From Deltaproteobacteria bacterium (GTDB lineage Bacteria > Desulfobacterota > Binatia > UBA9968): a stretch of 54,935 nucleotides of DNA. The notes under the pieces were generated by a model. It worked only from the letters and a program-made list of their open reading frames with translations, was not told where the DNA came from and did no database searches. How positions within the stretch are numbered: the first letter of the stretch is position 1; each line of letters starts with the position of its first letter. A program made the position numbers and the translations under genes. Of this stretch, positions 7,587 to 15,494 are shown piece by piece. The stretch lies in contig SHYW01000018.1 of the NCBI GenBank assembly GCA_009692615.1, forward strand, positions 1 to 54,935, in the 5' to 3' direction.

Positions 7587-8414
7587 CTAAAACAGATCAT
7601 GCTCAACCGATAAATAAAGAAACGCGCCATGATTGTCGGCCTTGCGGTTGAGCCCGATGGGCGAGGCCGCGCCGACGACGATTTGCAATTTCTCCTCATT
7701 GACGATCGCCGTGCGCAATCCCGGCGAAAGGATCGGTTTGAAAGCGCGCTCTGTGCGGCCGGCGTCGTTGAGCGTCTGCTCGAAGTTGCCTATCCATTCG
7801 AGCATCAAGTGAAAGCGCGAGAACAGCGCGTAAATGCCGCTGGCGCCGACATTGTAAGAGACTAATGAATGTTTCCCGGTCGGCCCATGCACATGCGGCA
7901 GCGCGGTCAAGCCGAAGTTGGCGTGGGTCGCGATTCTATCGGTCCATTTTTTGCTGAACGGCAGATTAACCTGGTAACCGACGACGTTGTTGCCGGTGCC
8001 GGTTTTGCGATCGCCGGTCGGTAGAATCAAACTCAAACGCGGCGCAATTGCCGGCTTGGCGTCGTCCTCCATGAGCAACTGGTAACGATAATTGAGCAAG
8101 ATATCTCCCACTCCCGAAACCCGCTCGCCGCCGTCATGTAAATGATACGACGGAATCGTGTAGGAGAACTGATGATCCTGGGAAAAAATCGGCCACTCCT
8201 GCGTGAAGCTAAACGTCCATCCGGGCCGGCGCGAGTCGTGATTATACGTGAAACCGAAGATATGCTGAATCACTCCCAGCTCTTGGTTGTAAGCCTCTTC
8301 GATTAGAAAACTATTATCTTCGATCACGTCGATCGGTCTCTCCGCAGCCAACGACAAACCGCCCAATCCACACAGAGCCATCAGCAACAAGCCACCGATT
8401 AAGTTTTGCCCCAT
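7587..8414 (-). CDS. Outer-membrane beta-barrel protein (phenol-pathway transporter-like)
   Basis: 275 residues with a signal peptide to about residue 24 (ending SLAAE) and a C-terminal Phe ('LYLSVEHDLF'), the usual outer-membrane insertion signal. Alternating hydrophobic strands and phrases such as 'PTGDRKTGTGNNVVGYQVNLPFSKKW' and 'LMLEWIGNFEQ' resemble the 'MetA-pathway of phenol degradation' barrel family (PF13557), thought to pass hydrophobic or aromatic compounds. ATG at 8414 follows GGAGG closely; the TTG three bases upstream is less likely. It lies 24 bases downstream of the binding-protein gene (9374-8439), itself 11 bases downstream of a zinc alcohol dehydrogenase, which suggests a three-gene operon for import and oxidation of a compound. 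Confidence 0.75.
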   Translation of the reverse strand: MGQNLIGGLLLMALCGLGGLSLAAERPIDVIEDNSFLIEEAYNQELGVIQHIFGFTYNHDSRRPGWTFSFTQEWPIFSQDHQFSYTIPSYHLHDGGERVSGVGDILLNYRYQLLMEDDAKPAIAPRLSLILPTGDRKTGTGNNVVGYQVNLPFSKKWTDRIATHANFGLTALPHVHGPTGKHSLVSYNVGASGIYALFSRFHLMLEWIGNFEQTLNDAGRTERAFKPILSPGLRTAIVNEEKLQIVVGAASPIGLNRKADNHGAFLYLSVEHDLF

Positions 8415-8438
8415 CAATCCTCCGCCACCGAGAAAGCT

Positions 8439-9374
8439 TTATTGAAAATAGCGCAAATCGATCAATTGTTGAACTGTGAGTGCCTTGGCTTTAGGATTTT
8501 CTTTGGCGACGCCTTCCAAGACGATCTCCATGCCTTTGAGCGTCGGCTTACCATCGTCGGGCGTGGCGCGCAGCGAGCCGTCATAAACCACTTCGCCCAT
8601 GCGGTTGTCGGGAAGTTTGCTCAAAGCGACGATCTTTTTAACCGCTTCAGTGCGATGACTTTTGTAATAACGCAGCGACTCGATGTAGGCGCGCAGAAAC
8701 GTCCGCACGGTTTGCGATTGGCTATCGAGATAATCGTCCCGCGCGACAAAATTCACATGGGGAAACTCGATGCCCTTTTCGATAAAATCGAGCAGCACGC
8801 CGTAGCCCATGGTCTGCGCCACCACCGCTTCTTCAGGACTAAGCACAGTCGCGGCGATGGCACCGCTCTTCATCGCCACCAGCCGCGCCTGGGAACCGCC
8901 GATTTGCAGGATCTGCACATCGTTCACCGGCAAGCCGAATTGATTCAGCGCCAAGCGCACGACATAGTCGGTGTTGCTGCCGAAGCGGCTGATGCCGATC
9001 TTTTTACCCTTGAGCTGCTCGGCGCCGCGAATGCCGCCGACGGCGACGAAGGTGTAAGGTAACAGATTGATCACGCCGCCGATGATTTTGATTTTCGCTC
9101 CCTGAAGAACCGCATTAGCCACCGGCGGCCCGCCGGTCATCAAAAGATCGAGGCTCTTGCCGATCAACGCTTGCAATGACAACGAGCCGCCGGGAATGAA
9201 AATCATTTCCAACGATAAATTGTGCTTCTTAAAAATCCCCACGTCTTGGCCCAAAGCAAGCGGCGCGACGCCGCCGAAACCGTTGAAGGCGATACGCACG
9301 GGCGTCGTCTGCGCCGAAGATTCGCAAACGCAAATCAGCAGCAACAACACGATGAAAATCGGCCGACGAAGCAT
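8439..9374 (-). CDS. ABC-type substrate-binding protein (NMT1-like)
   Basis: 311 residues with a signal peptide to about residue 21 (ending ESSA/Q). 'PLALGQDVGIFKKHNLSLEMIFIPGGSLS', 'LKGKKIGISRFGSNTDYVVRLAL' and 'QILQIGGSQARLVAMKSGAIAATV' are typical of the NMT1 group. AGGATAACG precedes the ATG. It ends in 'QQLIDLRYFQ', without the GFI..LY tail. It sits between an alcohol dehydrogenase and an outer-membrane barrel in one minus-strand run, so it may bind an alcohol- or aromatic-type ligand (inference). Confidence 0.86.
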   Translation of the reverse strand: MLRRPIFIVLLLLICVCESSAQTTPVRIAFNGFGGVAPLALGQDVGIFKKHNLSLEMIFIPGGSLSLQALIGKSLDLLMTGGPPVANAVLQGAKIKIIGGVINLLPYTFVAVGGIRGAEQLKGKKIGISRFGSNTDYVVRLALNQFGLPVNDVQILQIGGSQARLVAMKSGAIAATVLSPEEAVVAQTMGYGVLLDFIEKGIEFPHVNFVARDDYLDSQSQTVRTFLRAYIESLRYYKSHRTEAVKKIVALSKLPDNRMGEVVYDGSLRATPDDGKPTLKGMEIVLEGVAKENPKAKALTVQQLIDLRYFQ

Positions 9375-9385
9375 TTTTCGTTATC

Positions 9386-10441
9386 CTAGTTCCACAACGA
9401 AATGCCCATGCGCAGCTTGCCATGCTCCAAATCGTCCAACGCTTCGTTGATCTGCTCGTAGCGATAGCTCTTGGTGATCAAATTTTTTAATTCGATGCGC
9501 CCCTGCTGGGCCATCTGAAATACTTCATCGACATCGTTGGCCTGGCGGCTCGATACGCCGGTGATGGTGATTTCTTTGGTAACGAAGTTGCCGCTGCTGA
9601 TGGTAAACGGCCCGCTGCCCAAGCCGCCGATGATCGTCGCCGTGCCGCCCGGCCGGGTCGCCTGAATGATTTGATCGGAAGTTTTGCCGTTGCCGATCGC
9701 CTCGAAAGATTTATCGACGCCTCCAGCAGTGAGTTTGATCACCGCCTTGACCGGATCTTCGGCGCTGGCGTTGATCGTATGCGTCGCGCCGAAACTTTTC
9801 GCCGCGGCTAGCTTATCTTCGGCGATATCGACGGCGATGATCGGATAGGCGCCGAAGCATTTGAGGAATTGAATCGTATTGAGGCCGATGCCGCCGCAGC
9901 CGATCACCAGCGCCGATTCGTTGGGCTCCAACTTGCCGCGATGCTTCACCGCGTTGTACGCCGTGGTCACCCGGCAGCCGACCACGCTCGCCTCTTCCAT
10001 CGAGATGCCATCGGGAATTTTAAAAATCATATACGCCGGCACCGAAACGTATTGAGCGAAGCCGCCGACGTTCCAACGGGTCACCACCGTGCCGTCTTTC
10101 TTTTTCAGATTGGGCGGCGCCGGCCGGCGTTCGCAGAGATTTTCATGGGCGGATAAGCAATAGCGGCACCGGCCGCATTTGTAGCGCATGCCGATGATCA
10201 CCCGGTCGCCGACTTTGAAATCCTTACACTGCGCGCCAACTTGCTCGACCGTGCCCGCCACCTCGTGGCCGAGAATCGTCGGCGGCGTAAAGCGATTGCG
10301 CCCCTCGATGACTTTCAAATCGGTGTGGCACACGCCGCACGACACAACTTTGATCAACACGTCTTCATCGTGCACGTCCGGCATTTCCAGATCTTCGATC
10401 TTAAGCGGCTGGCGCGCTTCGTAGAGAATCGCAGCTTTCAT
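9386..10441 (-). CDS. Zinc-dependent alcohol dehydrogenase (MDR family)
   Basis: 351 residues from MKAAILYEA (ATG at 10441 preceded by AAGGAAC); a longer frame upstream lacks a ribosome site. Zinc motifs are complete: 'CGVCHTD' (35-41, catalytic Cys38), 'GHEVAGTVEQVG', and four structural cysteines in 'KCGRCRYCLSAHENLC'. The Rossmann motif 'GCGGIGLNTIQ' binds NAD(P). It oxidises an alcohol or reduces an aldehyde in the cytoplasm; the substrate is unknown. It is the first gene of a minus-strand run with the binding protein 11 bases downstream and the outer-membrane barrel after that. Confidence 0.9.
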   Translation of the reverse strand: MKAAILYEARQPLKIEDLEMPDVHDEDVLIKVVSCGVCHTDLKVIEGRNRFTPPTILGHEVAGTVEQVGAQCKDFKVGDRVIIGMRYKCGRCRYCLSAHENLCERRPAPPNLKKKDGTVVTRWNVGGFAQYVSVPAYMIFKIPDGISMEEASVVGCRVTTAYNAVKHRGKLEPNESALVIGCGGIGLNTIQFLKCFGAYPIIAVDIAEDKLAAAKSFGATHTINASAEDPVKAVIKLTAGGVDKSFEAIGNGKTSDQIIQATRPGGTATIIGGLGSGPFTISSGNFVTKEITITGVSSRQANDVDEVFQMAQQGRIELKNLITKSYRYEQINEALDDLEHGKLRMGISLWN

Positions 10442-10594
10442 GGGAGTTCCTTTCGCCACGGATAATGGAAAAGGCAACCCCAAGGGATTGCCCGAAGTAA
10501 AAAATGTTTTCTGTCTTACTTATGTCAGGCCAACGGTGACCGTCAAGGGAAACCGCAGGCGCCGAAAGCAAAGCCAAAGTTTTCGAACGGTCGA

Positions 10595-10966
10595 TTAGGT
10601 CAAAGGCGTGATGAGAACGCTACCCCTTTCAACAACTCTGATTGTCAGCTCAGAGGCGTAGAGAAGAGACATGCCAACCAAGGGCACGAGATCGACCAGA
10701 TCGACCGCGACCCGCCGCGGGCTGCCGTGCCAAATCACCGTAGCTTCATAGATATCGAACAAGGTCTCATTGCCGTCAGCCAACAGCGACCTGCCCCGGC
10801 GTCGCCATGGCAGTCTTAACGACGTAATAACCTGGGCGGGAAGAGTCAGTGAACCATCGAACCCCGTATCGATCACTGCGTGAATTTCTACTTCTTGACC
10901 GCTTGGCCCGCGCACATTTAGAACGATGACGGCTTCTCGGGCAGCAGTGACGATCCCCGTGATCAT
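10595..10966 (-). CDS. Clan AA aspartic protease, DTGF type (retropepsin-like)
   Basis: 123 residues. The single catalytic motif 'VIDTGFDGSLTLP' (D33-T34-G35) and C-terminal 'LVGMSLLYASELTIRV' match the small prokaryotic clan AA aspartic proteases (AF_0612-type 'DTGF' family), which are half-size and presumably act as homodimers like retroviral proteases. The start is set by an ATGA overlap: this ATG shares bases 10963-10966 with the TGA of the upstream partner gene, so the two are translationally coupled. No signal peptide. The natural substrate is not known; the partner protein is the obvious candidate to test. Confidence 0.82.
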   Translation of the reverse strand: MITGIVTAAREAVIVLNVRGPSGQEVEIHAVIDTGFDGSLTLPAQVITSLRLPWRRRGRSLLADGNETLFDIYEATVIWHGSPRRVAVDLVDLVPLVGMSLLYASELTIRVVERGSVLITPLT

Positions 10967-11238
10967 AGTTGCGGCGAGTGACCACGTGGACCGAAGCGCC
11001 GAACATAGCGAGAGCCAACACGCAGTAACCAAGTCTGTGCGTCGGGGTGTTTCGCTAGCAGGCGATCCGACGCGACCAGTTCGTCGCCGTCGATTTCGAA
11101 GGCTTCGGTTTGGATATCGATCGCAACAAACTTACCTTCATCCCCTGGCGAGAGCTGTGGCAAAACCATGCGCTGATAAATTTCATCGCCCCGCCTCGCG
11201 AACTCTTCCTTGCTAAAGAGCGGTTGTTGAGAACCCAT
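10963..11238 (-). CDS. Small conserved-type protein coupled to the aspartic protease
   Basis: 91 residues from MGSQQPLFSK, with AGGAGGAAT upstream of the ATG at 11238. No signal peptide or membrane segment. The central part 'GKFVAIDIQTEAFEIDGDELVASDRLLAKHPDAQTWLLRVG' recalls small proteins found next to DTGF proteases, as I remember them; I cannot assign a domain with certainty. Its stop overlaps the protease start by four bases. It could be a regulator, chaperone or substrate of the protease. Confidence 0.75.
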   Translation of the reverse strand: MGSQQPLFSKEEFARRGDEIYQRMVLPQLSPGDEGKFVAIDIQTEAFEIDGDELVASDRLLAKHPDAQTWLLRVGSRYVRRFGPRGHSPQL

Positions 11239-11307
11239 ATCATTCCTCCTTTTCGACCGTGCGGGTGGCAAACATGCTGAAATCATCGCACACAACGTAA
11301 GCTTCCG

Positions 11308-11730
11308 CTATTCTTCCCACAGATTGAGGCAGACAACTCCGCAGCGTGCAAAATCTTCCGTATTACGGGACACCATCTGAAGCTCATTGACCAAAGCGGT
11401 CGCGGCGATAAGACTATCGACGACTGGCAACGGCAACCCTCGCCGCTCCGACGCACCGGTGATCGTCCCCCAATGCGATGCAACGCGCGCGTCTATCGAT
11501 AGCACGCGGCCAGTAAATCTTGCGGTCAGATCACGCCGAACCCAAGTCGTCAGTCTAGTCTTGCGAGCCGAAGCAGGCAGCTTTACGATCCCTTTTTCGA
11601 GTTCGCCAATCGTTAACGCACTCAGGTAAAGCGTCGATTCCTCCTGAGCGTCTATCCAGTTTACCACCTGACGGCGAGGACTTTTCTTTACCAACTCGGA
11701 AACCACGCAGGTGTCGAGCAGATAACTCAC
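11308..11730 (-). CDS. PIN-domain toxin (VapC/FitB-like)
   Basis: 140 residues, a complete PIN domain. Acidic residues expected to hold Mg2+ are present: D6 ('LLDTCVVSEL'), E43 ('IGELEKG'), D105 ('VVDSLIAATA') and D126 ('SRNTEDF'). This is the ribonuclease toxin of a type II toxin-antitoxin pair, and the 'DTCVVSEL...R..N' pattern is FitB-like. It overlaps the antitoxin gene by four bases (11727-11730). The target RNA is unknown. Confidence 0.88.
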   Translation of the reverse strand: MSYLLDTCVVSELVKKSPRRQVVNWIDAQEESTLYLSALTIGELEKGIVKLPASARKTRLTTWVRRDLTARFTGRVLSIDARVASHWGTITGASERRGLPLPVVDSLIAATALVNELQMVSRNTEDFARCGVVCLNLWEE

Positions 11731-11981
11731 AGCCTAACCTTTCTACCGGTATCCCGGCTGCGTGTCAGATCAAGATCAACGCCGACGAGCGGTGATTTGC
11801 GAAAAAAATCGACCAGGCTTCCCTTCCGTGGGGCAAACATTCGGTAATCCTTCGTTGAAACAACAACCGCCGCATCCTCCCCATGCAACGTGATAACCTG
11901 CGGGCCTTCGCTTCGCGCCTTGCGAACGACTTCGGAGAAACGGTTCTTCGCGTCTTGCAACTGCCATTTCGCCGTCGACAT
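11727..11981 (-). CDS. Antitoxin, Phd/YefM family
   Basis: 84 residues. 'WQLQDAKNRFSEVVRKARSEGPQVITLHGEDAAVVVS' is the Phd/YefM DNA-binding fold; the C-terminal part 'DFFRKSPLVGVDLDL' is the usual toxin-wrapping segment. GGGAGGTGACTC precedes the ATG. It would neutralise the PIN toxin encoded immediately downstream and repress the shared promoter. Confidence 0.88.
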   Translation of the reverse strand: MSTAKWQLQDAKNRFSEVVRKARSEGPQVITLHGEDAAVVVSTKDYRMFAPRKGSLVDFFRKSPLVGVDLDLTRSRDTGRKVRL

Positions 11982-11995
11982 GAGTCACCTCCCAT

Positions 11996-12017
11996 TCTGG
12001 CTAGTCTGGCTATAATA
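11996..12017 (-). promoter_or_regulatory. Putative toxin-antitoxin promoter/operator
   Basis: Upstream of the antitoxin ATG the plus strand reads TCTGGCT twice, nine bases apart (11996-12002 and 12005-12011), directly followed by ATAATA, which on the minus strand is a -10-like TATTAT (12017-12012). Paired short repeats at the -10 fit autoregulation by a Phd-type antitoxin. No convincing -35 box is seen. Confidence 0.35.
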
Positions 12018-12077
12018 CCGATTCTTGGAGAACAACGAAAGGGCGCGCCAAGGATTCGCAGCTTTCCAGTTCCGAAA

Positions 12078-12109
12078 CGGCTTGAACGATTTAAACTACT
12101 TGAACGGGA
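12078..12109. repeat. Dispersed repeat, 'CTTGAACGATT' type
   Basis: CGGCTTGAACGATTTAAACT followed by ACTTGAACGGGA: short, nearly repeated TTGAACG units. A related stretch with GTCTTGAACGG and GATTGAACGATTGGAAC flanks a GC hairpin at 22510-22558. It lies just past the end of the binding-protein gene at 12119. Confidence 0.5.
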
Positions 12110-12118
12110 TTCTGTTTT

Positions 12119-13132
12119 TTACCGCGAATACAATTCTTTAATGAACCCTTCCTTAGCCAACTGATCCAGCGGCGCCGGATCGTAAAAGCGGCGCGCGTCT
12201 ACGCCTTTGGCCTTGGCATTGCGCTCGGCCAAGTCTTCCATCACCGCTTCCATTTCCGGCAGCGTGACCGTCGGGATGTTGCGGATGTAACCGAGCACGT
12301 AGCTTTTAAATGCGCTCATCAGCAACTTCGTATCCGTGTTGCGCGTGTACTTGCCGAGCACGCGCACGGTGAAGTCGGGATTGGCCTTGGCGTATTTGAT
12401 TCCTTCCAAGGTTGCCTTGAGAAAGCGATTCAATGTCTGCGGCCGGTTGCGAATGAACGAATCGGTAGTCACTAGCGCCGTGCCGGGATAGCGAAATTTG
12501 ACTTCCCCTAAATTCATCAACTCTCGGTATCCCAACTCTTTGGCCTTCTCCAAAGTCGGCGAGGAAATCAAGCCGCCTTTGATCACGCCCTGCTGCATGA
12601 ATAGTAAAATCTCCGGCACACCGCCGGTTTGAATCATCTTGATGTCTTTGTTCGGATCGAGACCGAATTCGGCCACGGCTTTGCGCAAACCGAGATCGGT
12701 GAGCGAACCGAACCGGCTGACGCCGAAGGTCTTTCCCTTTAAATCTTGCGCCGTGGCGATATCCGGCGTGGTCACCAGGCTCATGGGAATCACATTGATC
12801 GTGGTCGCGATGGTAATCGCATCCGAGCCCGACAAGCGCGACAACGCCGCCGCCGCTCCCGAACCTTGCACGATATGGGCATCGCCGGAGAGCAACGTCG
12901 TAATCGCCTGGGCGCCGGCAACGTAAATGACGTTTACGTCGAGACCGTATTTTTTAAAAATCCCCGCTTCCTGCGGCACCCACGTGGTGATCGAAGTCGC
13001 TGCGATGGACGAGTAGCAGACGTTGAGCTTTTCCAGCTCGGCCGCCTGGGCGGCCCGAGCGATGCCGGCGCTCGAAACTGCCAGCGTGGGAAACAAGATA
13101 GCCACTAAAGCCAATATCTCGAAGCGTTTCAT
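12119..13132 (-). CDS. ABC-type substrate-binding protein (NMT1-like)
   Basis: 337 residues from MKRFEILALV (ATG at 13132, GGAAG upstream); GTG at 13153 and ATG at 13141 are in-frame alternatives. Long signal peptide to about residue 29 (ending ARA/AQA). 'TTWVPQEAGIFKKYGLDVNVIYVAGAQA', 'LKGKTFGVSRFGSLTDLGLRKAVAEFGLDPNKDIKMIQTGGVPE' and C-terminal 'DQLAKEGFIKELYSR' place it in the large GFI..LY-tailed group. Close in sequence style to the 15495 and 19002 products. Ligand unknown. Confidence 0.87.
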   Translation of the reverse strand: MKRFEILALVAILFPTLAVSSAGIARAAQAAELEKLNVCYSSIAATSITTWVPQEAGIFKKYGLDVNVIYVAGAQAITTLLSGDAHIVQGSGAAAALSRLSGSDAITIATTINVIPMSLVTTPDIATAQDLKGKTFGVSRFGSLTDLGLRKAVAEFGLDPNKDIKMIQTGGVPEILLFMQQGVIKGGLISSPTLEKAKELGYRELMNLGEVKFRYPGTALVTTDSFIRNRPQTLNRFLKATLEGIKYAKANPDFTVRVLGKYTRNTDTKLLMSAFKSYVLGYIRNIPTVTLPEMEAVMEDLAERNAKAKGVDARRFYDPAPLDQLAKEGFIKELYSR

Positions 13133-13171
13133 CGAAACCATCTTCCATTTCACGAACGTTCAAAGCCAAGA

Positions 13172-13193
13172 GGGCGGGTTTAAAACCCACCCC
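13172..13193. repeat. Palindromic repeat, GGGCGGGTTT/AAACCCGCCC type (imperfect)
   Basis: GGGCGGGTTTAAAACCCACCC followed by CTAC. This is a mismatched copy of the palindrome that is perfect at 30239-30259 and 41611-41631. It is followed at 13214-13247 by a TTTGCGCCCTTTGCGC...TTGCGGTTAA tract of another dispersed family. Confidence 0.6.
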
Positions 13194-13399
13194 TACAATT
13201 CGGAAATCTTTTTTGCGCCCTTTGCGCTTTTTGCGGTTAATTCTCCGGTTCCGAATCTTTAGCTGCGGCTTTGCGCGCTCGCACGCAGTAATAGAGAACG
13301 CCCTCTACCAAGTCAAGGCGAACAATTTCACAACATTGAGTTGCCCTGTCGCCTATGATATTTCCGGTCGAGTCGAATTGGTTCCCGCACTACGAGCAC

Positions 13400-14557
13400 A
13401 TGAACGATCCAATCAAAACCGTCGGCGTCGTCGGCCTTGGCGTGATGGGCTTCGACATCGCCTTTCTCTACGCCATGAAAGGCTTTCGCACACTCGTCTA
13501 TGACGCGGCGAAATCAATAATGGATTCGCTGACCGACCGGCGTGAGCAAACTATCGATCGTTTGCACAAACGCAACCGCATCGCGGACCGGGAGATCGAC
13601 AATCTTCGCACACTGCTAATCCCGTCCAGCAGTCTCGTTGGACTAGTTAATGCCGATCTGATCACCGAAGCGGTTTCGGAAAACGCCAGAACCAAACTCG
13701 CCGTCTACAAAACGCTTCGCGATAGCGGCTTCAACGGGCTGCTCACGACCAACACGTCCTCGGTGACGCGCGCGACTTTATTGACTGACGAAAATGTCGA
13801 CGGCAAAAAGTTTGCTTTGACGCATTTCTTCAATCCCGTGCTCTACACCCAGATGGTCGAAGTCGTCACCGGCGACATCGACGCGGCGAACCGAGAAACG
13901 ATCTTGGAATTCTTAAAAATTCTCGACCGCGAACCCGTCCCGACGCAAGACATCTCCGGATTCGTCTCGAATGGCATTCTGATGGTCTACGCGGTCATGG
14001 CAGTGCGCTTGTTGGAATGCGGCGCGCGCATCGAGCAGGTCGATCAGGCGGCCAAGGAACTAAAACTGCTGCCGCCGTTGATCAGCTTCGATAGTTGGAA
14101 GCCGTCCATCGTCGAAGACGTCACGCGCATCATGGCGGAACTGCGCGGCGACGCGTTTCTGCGCTCGTCGCCGCTGCTAAGCCGCCTCGCCAAAGACAAC
14201 CCAAGATTCTATGTCGATCAGAAGCCCAATCCGAAGATTTATGAATTAGCCGATGCTCACGGTAAATCTGTCGACGACGAAAGCATCAAGCGCGCGCTCA
14301 TGACTTCGATGTTGATCGCCGCCGCGCGAGTCGCGGAGCTAGGCGAAGCGCCGGCGACAGTGGACTTTGTCGCGACGGAAGGAATCAAGATGTCCCGGCC
14401 ACCGTTGAAAGAGATCGACGCCACCGGCGCAGCAGTGCTGCGAGAGGAGTTGGAGAAAACCAATCGCATGCTCGGCCAGAACCCCTTGGCGATTCCAGCA
14501 ATTCTCGCTGAGATGAGTAACGGTAAGAAAACTTTTCACCTAGCCCGCAGGGAATAA
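13400..14557 (+). CDS. 3-hydroxyacyl-CoA dehydrogenase
   Basis: 385 residues from MNDPIKTVGVVG; the frame is open further upstream but only this ATG places the NAD motif at the normal distance. N-terminal Rossmann motif 'GVVGLGVMG' (9-17), then 'NTSSVTRATLL' and 'THFFNPVLYTQMVEVV', which carries the catalytic His of the family. The C-terminal dimerisation domain follows ('SGFVSNGILMVYAVMAVRLLE'). It oxidises an L-3-hydroxyacyl-CoA to the 3-keto form in beta-oxidation-like breakdown. An amidohydrolase gene follows ten bases downstream and a binding-protein gene after that, probably one operon. Confidence 0.88.
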   Translation: MNDPIKTVGVVGLGVMGFDIAFLYAMKGFRTLVYDAAKSIMDSLTDRREQTIDRLHKRNRIADREIDNLRTLLIPSSSLVGLVNADLITEAVSENARTKLAVYKTLRDSGFNGLLTTNTSSVTRATLLTDENVDGKKFALTHFFNPVLYTQMVEVVTGDIDAANRETILEFLKILDREPVPTQDISGFVSNGILMVYAVMAVRLLECGARIEQVDQAAKELKLLPPLISFDSWKPSIVEDVTRIMAELRGDAFLRSSPLLSRLAKDNPRFYVDQKPNPKIYELADAHGKSVDDESIKRALMTSMLIAAARVAELGEAPATVDFVATEGIKMSRPPLKEIDATGAAVLREELEKTNRMLGQNPLAIPAILAEMSNGKKTFHLARRE

Positions 14558-14567
14558 GCGAACTTTT

Positions 14568-15401
14568 ATGAAAGCCATCGACGTTCACGTCCATCCCAGC
14601 ACCCGCGGCCTCGACCATCACGCTTGCGGCTACTTCAGAAGAAACCTCGCCGATATCCCGCAAACAGCGGAAGGTTTCGCCGAGTTGTACGCGAAGAACG
14701 ACGTTCAAGCGCTGCTGATCGGTTGGCATCCCTCGACGGTCAACGAAGGCGCGCGCAACAGCAACGAGCATGTGCTGGAACTCGTCGGCAAGTATCCTGA
14801 AACTTTCCCCGGCATCCTCGCTTCACTCGATACCAACGCGGTAGATTTAACCGCCGTCGCGCACTACGCGGCGGAGTTGGTGCAGAATCCCAACGTCAAA
14901 GGTTTCAAGTTCCATCCGCCCGATCAAGGTTTCTATCCCAACGACAAACGCTTTTACGATATCTGGGAAGTTCTCCAGGCCGGCGGCAAGCCCGTGATGT
15001 TCCACGTCGGCTTCACTGTGCTAGGAGCGAATACCGACGGCGGCAGCGGCATCGCCCTCGATTACGGCAGGCCAATTCATCTCGACACTCTTGCGCGGGA
15101 TTTTCCCAAGATGAAAATCATCGCCGCCCATCCGGGCTGGCCCTGGGAACAAGAACTGATCGGCGTCGTCACTCATAAAAAAAATCTTTTCGTCGACACC
15201 TCCGGCTACTTGGCCGAACAACTGCCGGAGATTTTTCAAAAAGCCATCGGCGGCCGTTTGCAAGACAAAGCGCTGTTCGGCACCGACTTCCCCTATGTCG
15301 ATTTAGAAAAAGCGTTGGCGAGCTTCGACAAAATGAATTTCAAACCGGCGGTGAAGGACAAGCTGTTAGTGGACAATGCGAAGGCTCTGTTCGGCCTGTG
15401 A
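14568..15401 (+). CDS. Amidohydrolase_2-family hydrolase/decarboxylase
   Basis: 277 residues, a short PF04909 member. Metal motifs: 'DVHVHP' (5-10), 'VMFHVGF' in the middle, 'IIAAHPGWPW', and 'LFGTDFPYVD' with the catalytic Asp. The family acts on carboxylic acids and related ring compounds. It lies ten bases after the 3-hydroxyacyl-CoA dehydrogenase gene, so the two likely serve one pathway. A weak ribosome site (GGGAA, far upstream) fits read-through coupling. Confidence 0.85.
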   Translation: MKAIDVHVHPSTRGLDHHACGYFRRNLADIPQTAEGFAELYAKNDVQALLIGWHPSTVNEGARNSNEHVLELVGKYPETFPGILASLDTNAVDLTAVAHYAAELVQNPNVKGFKFHPPDQGFYPNDKRFYDIWEVLQAGGKPVMFHVGFTVLGANTDGGSGIALDYGRPIHLDTLARDFPKMKIIAAHPGWPWEQELIGVVTHKKNLFVDTSGYLAEQLPEIFQKAIGGRLQDKALFGTDFPYVDLEKALASFDKMNFKPAVKDKLLVDNAKALFGL

Positions 15402-15420
15402 TAGCGCAGTTCACTCTTAT

Positions 15421-15459
15421 CCCCTCGCCCACAGAGTGGGAGAGGGCCAGGGTGAGGGC
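15421..15459. repeat. Dispersed repeat, CCCTCKCCC/GGGAGAGGG type
   Basis: CCCCTCGCCCACAGAGTGGG then AGAGGGCCAGGGTGAGGG: an imperfect palindrome of a very common environmental repeat. Related copies, including both arms, lie at 22391-22496. Confidence 0.7.
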
Positions 15460-15494
15460 TTCTTAAAACCTGTAACGCCTCGGGAAAATGATCG

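Noticed and set aside
10963-11295. Longer N-termini for the small partner protein and several binding proteins
   Set aside because: Upstream extensions run through repeats or lack ribosome sites, while the chosen internal ATGs have SD sequences or ATGA overlaps.
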